Of a stretch of 64,000 nt of DNA, positions 59,547 through 64,000 are shown in pieces. The DNA is taken from positions 3,720,001 to 3,784,000 of the forward strand of contig NZ_AP027043.1 of assembly GCF_027924665.1 (NCBI RefSeq). The letters are read 5' to 3'. How positions within the stretch are numbered: position 1 is the stretch's first letter; each line of letters starts with the position of its first letter. This stretch comes from Flavobacterium sp. GSB-24. GTDB lineage: Bacteria > Bacteroidota > Bacteroidia > Flavobacteriales > Flavobacteriaceae. The translations under genes were made by a program, and so were the position numbers. Under the pieces are notes generated by a model. It ran no database searches. It was given only the letters and a program-made list of their open reading frames with translations, and was not told where the DNA came from.

Positions 59547-61289
59547 ATGAAAGAAATCGTACACAAAAAATTAAATCAATTACAGGCAACTGCAATCTGC
59601 GGTAACGATATTAGTTCTTCTTGTCTTTATGTATCTGCTTTAACCATTTTATATGCAGGTCAATACGCTTGGATTTCACTTTTAATCGTTGGCGTTGTAT
59701 TATTTCTTTTCAGAAAAATTTACGGAGAAGTTGTTGGGGCGATTCCACTAAATGGAGGTGCTTACAATGTTCTGCTAAATACTTCTACCAAAAGACTGGC
59801 ATCTTTGGCTGCAACTTTAACCGTTTTGTCTTATATGGCAACGGCTGTAATTTCAGCTTCAGAAGGAATGCATTACTTACACGGAATTTTTGATGGTCTA
59901 AACGTTACCATTGCTACCGTTGTCGTTTTAATTTTATTTACCGGATTAGCTATTTTAGGAATCGGAGAATCTGCATTTGTGGCAGTTATCATTTTTCTTA
60001 CCCATATTGGAACTTTAACTTTATTAGTTCTTGCATCGATTTGGTTTGTTCTCACAAACGGATTAGAAACTTTTCATATCAATTGGCAAACTCCTATTGC
60101 TTATGAAAATATTAAAACTGCGCTATTTCTAGGTTTTTCGGCAGCCATGCTCGGAATTTCAGGTTTCGAAAGTTCTGCCAATTTTGTTGAAGAACAAGAA
60201 CATGGTGTTTTTCCAAAAACACTCAGAAATATGTGGGCAATCGTTAGTTTCTTCAATCCCGTTATTGCGATATTATTAATAAGTGTTATTCCGTTAACAG
60301 AAGTCGGCGAAAACAAAGAGTCTCTTTTAGCACATTTAGGACAGACAACAGGCGGATCATGGCTGGCTTGGCTTATTTCTATCGATGCAGTTATGGTGCT
60401 CTGCGGAGCCGTCTTAACTTCTTTCGTTGGAGTTTCTGGACTTTTAAACCGAATGACATTAGATAGAATTCTTCCCAATTATTTCTTGAAACAAAATAGC
60501 AGAGGATCACATTACAGAATTGTAATTAGCTTTTTAATTCTTTGTATTTCAGTACTTTTTGCAACTAGCGGACATCTAGAATCTTTGGCTGGAGTTTACA
60601 CTTTTTCGTTCTTGGCGGTAATGGCATTATTCGGAATTGGTAATTTACTTTTAAAATACAAACGAAGAAAACTTCCTAGACCAGAACGTGCCCGAGGCAT
60701 CGCAGTACTTGCCGCGGTAACTTTTGTTATAGCTGCTTTTCTAGGAAATATGCGCCTCAATATCAATTCGTTTTATACATTTCTGCAATATATGATTCCT
60801 TCATTAATCTTTGTAGGAATCATGCTCAATCGCGTTATTTTAATTCGTTTACTAATTGAGGCTTTAGAATATTTTTATCAGCCGCTGCGTAGAATGGTTA
60901 TTGTGAGTAACCGCTATCTGCAAAATTTGAGCACACAAATCAATTCGCAGGAATTTGTGTTTTTCACAAAAGGCGATGACATCACGATTCTCAATAAAGT
61001 TTTGCAATACGTGGAAGACAATGAAACAACCAAAAAACTCAAGATCGTCCACGTTAAAAATGGCTCTACAAACAATGAAGCTTTAAAAAAAGATCTAGAA
61101 GTTTTAGACCGCGCTTACGACGGACTTGATATTGAATATCTGGAAATAGAAGGAGTTTTCGGTCCAGAAATAATTGATGAACTTTCTCAAAAATGGAAAA
61201 TTCCCAAAAATTTCATGTTTATTGGCTCACCTGGAAATAAATTTTCATATCGCGTTTCAGATCTTGGCGGTGTAAGGCTGATTATGTAA
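59547..61289 (+). CDS. APC-family amino-acid permease
   Basis: 580 residues: 12 predicted membrane helices in the first 420, then a soluble C-terminal domain. The opening segment (ATAICGNDISSSCLYVSAL) and GGAYNVLLNTSTKRLASLAATL belong to the APC superfamily. The C-terminal part (residues about 440-580: VFFTKGDDITILNKVL...LEIEGVFGPEIIDEL) resembles the cytosolic tail of Bacteroidota amino-acid permeases. Substrate unknown. It stands alone after a short gap and is followed by a dispersed repeat. Confidence 0.88.
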   Translation: MKEIVHKKLNQLQATAICGNDISSSCLYVSALTILYAGQYAWISLLIVGVVLFLFRKIYGEVVGAIPLNGGAYNVLLNTSTKRLASLAATLTVLSYMATAVISASEGMHYLHGIFDGLNVTIATVVVLILFTGLAILGIGESAFVAVIIFLTHIGTLTLLVLASIWFVLTNGLETFHINWQTPIAYENIKTALFLGFSAAMLGISGFESSANFVEEQEHGVFPKTLRNMWAIVSFFNPVIAILLISVIPLTEVGENKESLLAHLGQTTGGSWLAWLISIDAVMVLCGAVLTSFVGVSGLLNRMTLDRILPNYFLKQNSRGSHYRIVISFLILCISVLFATSGHLESLAGVYTFSFLAVMALFGIGNLLLKYKRRKLPRPERARGIAVLAAVTFVIAAFLGNMRLNINSFYTFLQYMIPSLIFVGIMLNRVILIRLLIEALEYFYQPLRRMVIVSNRYLQNLSTQINSQEFVFFTKGDDITILNKVLQYVEDNETTKKLKIVHVKNGSTNNEALKKDLEVLDRAYDGLDIEYLEIEGVFGPEIIDELSQKWKIPKNFMFIGSPGNKFSYRVSDLGGVRLIM

Positions 61290-61331
61290 TTATATACAGA
61301 AGCAGAAATTTTCGTTTTTTTCAAGACCTAA

Positions 61332-61410
61332 AGTCCCGCTATCCGTTACAATCTTTTGTACTGGTCACGAATCCTCGGGCAGTACAAAAGGATTTCCACT
61401 TCTATCGGGG
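61332..61410. repeat. REP-like dispersed inverted repeat
   Basis: Left arm 61335-61360 (CCCGCTATCCGTTACAATC then TTTTGTA), right arm 61383-61410 (TACAAAAGGATTTCCACTTC then TATCGGGG); these are inverse copies with several differences. Similar elements with conserved GCCCCGATAG and GGATAGCGGG ends are known as dispersed intergenic repeats in flavobacteria. No ORF inside. Confidence 0.65.
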
Positions 61411-61444
61411 CTAAATCACAAATATCATTTTCATAAGAAACAAG

Positions 61445-61477
61445 AAACCCGACGAATTTTAAAAATTTGTCGGGTTT
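61445..61477. terminator. Bidirectional terminator, CCCGAC hairpin type
   Basis: AAACCCGACGAATTTT / AAAATTTGTCGGGTTT (one G-T pair), T-tract follows. Same family as the hairpin at 42037-42069. Confidence 0.8.
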
Positions 61478-61502
61478 ACTTTTATATAAACTTTTTTAAA
61501 CT

Positions 61503-62990
61503 TTATGATTTGAACCAGCTTGCTACCAATTCATCTTCAAAAGAAGTTGCATTTTTATGAATAAACTCATTTCTGTTTTTATCATAAGAATAATCCAAAG
61601 CCCAAGTTTTATGGTTTGCGGCCATTTCTTTTATACTTTGGCATACATAAGCAATTTCCTCATCTGTTGTCGTTGGGTGAATAGACATTCTAATCCATCC
61701 TGGCTTTTTGATCAAATCACCAATTGTAATTTCGTTTACCAATTTATTAGAAGTTTCTTGATCAACGTGAAGTAAATAGTGACCGTACGTTCCCGCACAA
61801 CTGCAACCACCTCTAGTTTGAATTCCAAAACGATCATTCAGAAGTTTAACTCCTAAATTAAAATGAAGATCATCAATAAAAAATGAAATGACACCAAGAC
61901 GTTCTTTATGTTGTCCTGCTAAGATTTTAATATTTGAAACGGGTTCCAATTCACTAAAAACATAATCAACAATTTCGTGTTCACGCTGCATAATGTTTTC
62001 AATTCCCATTTCTTCTTTTAACTCAATGGCAAGAGCAGTTTTTATAACTTGAAGAAAACCAGGTGTTCCGCCATCTTCACGATCTTCGATATTATCAATA
62101 TATTGATGTTCGCCCCAAGGATTCGTCCAGCTTACCGTTCCTCCTCCAGGACAATCTGGAATCATGTTTTTGTATAATTTTTTGTTGAAAATTAAAACAC
62201 CAGAAGTTCCAGGTCCGCCCAAAAATTTGTGAGGTGACATAAATACAGCGTCCAAATAAGCTTCTGGATCAGCTGGATGCATATCAACTTCAACATAAGG
62301 GCCTGAACAAGCAAAATCAACAAAGCATACACCATTATATTGGTGCATTAATTTTGCAGCTTCATGAAAAGGAGTTCTTAATCCCGTAACGTTCGAGCAT
62401 GCTGTAATAGAAGCAATTTTTATGGTTCTATCATTATATTTTTGCAATAAAGCTTCTAGATTTTCTAAATTGAAAAGTCCTTTTTCGCAAGAAGGAATAA
62501 TTTCCACATCAGCAATAGTTTCCAGCCAAGAAGTTTGATTAGAATGATGTTCCATATGCGAAATAAAAACAATAGGTTTCTTTTCTTCTGGAATATTCGT
62601 GAAACTTTTCAAATTTTCTGGAATTTTCAAACCTAAAATACGCTGGAATTTATTGATAACTCCTGTCATTCCAGTTCCATCAGTAATTAAAACATCATCA
62701 TTACTTGCATTCGCATGACGTTTAATAATATGTCTTGCATGATGATACGCTTTTGTCATGGCAGTACCAGAGACAGTAGTTTCTGTATGTGTATTGGCCA
62801 CAAATGGTCCAAACTCATTTAAAAGTTTTTCTTCGATAGGGCGATACAATCTTCCGCTGGCAGTCCAGTCAGTATAAATGATTGATTTTCTGCCATAAGG
62901 TGACGTAAATTCTTGATTTATTCCGACAATGTTTTGTCTAAATTCCTGAAAATAAGTTTCTAGAGTGATGGTACTATTTTTGCTATTCAT
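61503..62990 (-). CDS. Class V aminotransferase / cysteine-desulfurase-like protein
   Basis: 495 residues, PLP enzyme of the NifS/SufS superfamily. The PLP lysine is near K255 in MSPHKFLGGPGTSG; HMEHHSNQTSW precedes and DFACSGPYVEVDMH follows the Asp ligand. C396 in RGGCSCAGTYGH is the position of the sulfur-carrying cysteine and is present, though the sequence deviates from standard SufS. The long form (about 495) is a Bacteroidota variant, and the exact reaction is not clear. The gene ends at a REP element and terminator, and is divergent from msrA. Confidence 0.85.
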   Translation of the reverse strand: MNSKNSTITLETYFQEFRQNIVGINQEFTSPYGRKSIIYTDWTASGRLYRPIEEKLLNEFGPFVANTHTETTVSGTAMTKAYHHARHIIKRHANASNDDVLITDGTGMTGVINKFQRILGLKIPENLKSFTNIPEEKKPIVFISHMEHHSNQTSWLETIADVEIIPSCEKGLFNLENLEALLQKYNDRTIKIASITACSNVTGLRTPFHEAAKLMHQYNGVCFVDFACSGPYVEVDMHPADPEAYLDAVFMSPHKFLGGPGTSGVLIFNKKLYKNMIPDCPGGGTVSWTNPWGEHQYIDNIEDREDGGTPGFLQVIKTALAIELKEEMGIENIMQREHEIVDYVFSELEPVSNIKILAGQHKERLGVISFFIDDLHFNLGVKLLNDRFGIQTRGGCSCAGTYGHYLLHVDQETSNKLVNEITIGDLIKKPGWIRMSIHPTTTDEEIAYVCQSIKEMAANHKTWALDYSYDKNRNEFIHKNATSFEDELVASWFKS

Positions 62991-63172
62991 TAGTTGTGCC
63001 TTGTGTTTGACTGCAAATATATCGCTTTTTTATAATATTGCGAATTTATCAATAGTAAACTTCAAACATTACATTCCTGTCGGGTATCTTTAGTTAAAAG
63101 ATCTTTTTTTTAATAAATTATCATAATATCCTATCGAATTAATAGGCATTAAACTAATAGAAAGTATTATTT

Positions 63173-63706
63173 ATGGGAAATTTATCAGTAGCTACCTTTG
63201 GTGGCGGTTGTTTTTGGTGTGTCGAAGCTGTAATTCAGCGTTTAAAAGGTGTACAATCAATAAAATCAGGTTATTCAGATGGCTTTATAAAAAATCCAGC
63301 ATATCGCGAAGTTTGTACTGGCAGAACTGGACATGCAGAAGTTATTCAAGTTACCTTTAATCCTGACATAATTTCATATCATGACTTAATTTTCATTTTT
63401 ATGACAAGTCATGATCCAACAACTTTGAATCGTCAAGGTGGTGACAGCGGAACGCAATACCGCTCGATCATTTTATATCATAATGATGAGCAGAAAGAAA
63501 TAGCAGAAAAAGTTTTTGAAGAAGTACAGCCTGCTTATGCTGATCCGATTGTTACCCAATTGAAACCTTTTGAAGTTTTTTACGAAGCTGAGGATTATCA
63601 TCAAAATTATTACAATGAAAATCAGGAAGCTGGATATTGCCAAGTGGTTATTGATCCAAAAATTCAAAAACTTAAAAAAATGTATGCTGATAAATTAATT
63701 GGCTAA
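63173..63706 (+). CDS. msrA: Peptide methionine sulfoxide reductase A
   Basis: 177 residues. Reduces the S-form of methionine sulfoxide in proteins with thioredoxin. Active-site GCFWC at 12-16 with catalytic Cys13, then EAVIQRLKGVQSIKSGYSDG, GHAEVIQVTFNP and the DPTTLNRQGGDSGTQYRS loop. Complete. It is followed 104 bp downstream by the selO gene on the same strand; both belong to the oxidative-stress response of proteins. Confidence 0.95.
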   Translation: MGNLSVATFGGGCFWCVEAVIQRLKGVQSIKSGYSDGFIKNPAYREVCTGRTGHAEVIQVTFNPDIISYHDLIFIFMTSHDPTTLNRQGGDSGTQYRSIILYHNDEQKEIAEKVFEEVQPAYADPIVTQLKPFEVFYEAEDYHQNYYNENQEAGYCQVVIDPKIQKLKKMYADKLIG

Positions 63707-63810
63707 TTTTAAGTTAAGCCACAGATTATATTGATTGAACGATTTTTAGTTTAAAAAAAAATCTTTTAAAATCCTTTAATCTGTTGGCAATAAAAGAAAA
63801 GAAATAAAAA

Positions 63811-64000
63811 ATGAAAAATCTCAAAATAAATAATCGATTTACTGCCGAACTGCCAGCAGATCCAGATTTGACAAACGAAATTCGTCAAGTAAAGAATACG
63901 CTCTTTTCATATGTAAATCCAACAAAACCCTCAAATCCAGAATTAATTCATGCATCTGAAGAAGTTGCTGAATTAGTTGGAATTTCTAAGGATGAAATAC
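63811..64000 (+). CDS. selO: SelO/YdiU family protein, 5' part (partial)
   Basis: Begins at ATG 63811 and runs past the window end; 63 codons are seen (MKNLKINNRFTAELPADPDL...VEPTKP-type segment, HASEEVAELVG). This opening is that of the SelO pseudokinase, which transfers AMP to redox proteins under oxidative stress. It lies directly after msrA, in line with the known redox link of both families. The main kinase-like domain is outside the window. Confidence 0.85.
   Translation, partial: MKNLKINNRFTAELPADPDLTNEIRQVKNTLFSYVNPTKPSNPELIHASEEVAELVGISKDEI

Overview
The window is an AT-rich chromosomal segment from a Bacteroidota bacterium, most likely a Flavobacterium close to F. johnsoniae. Support for this: promoters of the Bacteroidota type (TTG, 19-21 bp, TAnnTTTG), almost no Shine-Dalgarno sites, a fused E1 alpha/beta 2-oxoacid dehydrogenase, a SUI1-type factor, a deoxyhypusine-synthase-like protein next to arginine decarboxylase, and many families typical of flavobacteria. 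I see no insertion sequence, prophage, CRISPR array or rRNA. There is one tRNA (Val, UAC). The window is mainly core and housekeeping DNA with small accessory genes.

Layout. 1-6.1 kb: 3' part of ilvC, a gap that may hold a small RNA, acs (acetyl-CoA synthetase with an in-frame gap over its hinge/A8 motif), then convergent to it a DnaQ-like exonuclease with two altered catalytic positions and its partner cNMP/CBS/DUF294 protein. 6.4-13.9 kb: small secreted proteins, an MFS drug exporter, type II NADH dehydrogenase, two helicases and a DUF6155 protein. 14-18.1 kb: DUF3817 protein and a YbdG-like mechanosensitive channel, a lipoprotein, and a Crp/Fnr regulator with a zinc-less alcohol-dehydrogenase-type oxidoreductase. 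18.2-29 kb: branched-chain/pyruvate-type E1 fusion, 2-oxoglutarate dioxygenase, SUI1 factor, nucleoside phosphorylase, small enzymes, ABC-F protein, and a secreted Ntn amidohydrolase. 29-38.3 kb: lipoprotein, an ArsR-SRPBCC-DoxX-DUF4256 operon, methionine aminopeptidase, a second Crp/Fnr regulator with an SDR oxidoreductase, and an HD hydrolase. 38.3-50.1 kb: PQQ-like propeller protein, tRNA-Val, ABC exporter, proline dehydrogenase, aroB, the polyamine genes speA and a DHS-family gene, an extremely acidic protein, and recQ. 50.1-64 kb: DinB protein, PEP carboxylase, Lrp regulator, M14 carboxypeptidase divergent from an XRE regulator, acyltransferase, a run of membrane/periplasmic genes, amino-acid permease, a class V aminotransferase, msrA and the start of selO.

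The most interesting signals are regulatory. (1) The 313 bp between the carboxypeptidase and the XRE regulator carry six near-identical sites of the form GTTTACnnnnGTAAAC, placed over the promoter elements of both genes and over the regulator's start codon. (2) Two separate Crp/Fnr-oxidoreductase modules carry 7-2-7 palindromes, and all three palindromes are centred exactly 33 bp upstream of the centre of a -7-like element, the geometry of class II activation. The two regulators have different recognition helices and their sites have different half-site sequences. (3) An ArsR operon has two copies of a 13-bp operator around its -7 element. (4) Many gene 3' ends carry short tandem repeats of period 7 or 8 with different sequences, often as inverted pairs around a terminator. 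(5) speA is preceded by a 59-codon ORF that begins almost at the predicted transcription start, and the ABC-F gene has a leader with a 9-codon reading frame followed by a hairpin.

Limits: family names come from recognising sequence motifs by eye. No database search, alignment or folding programme was run. Promoter and operator calls are pattern matches.
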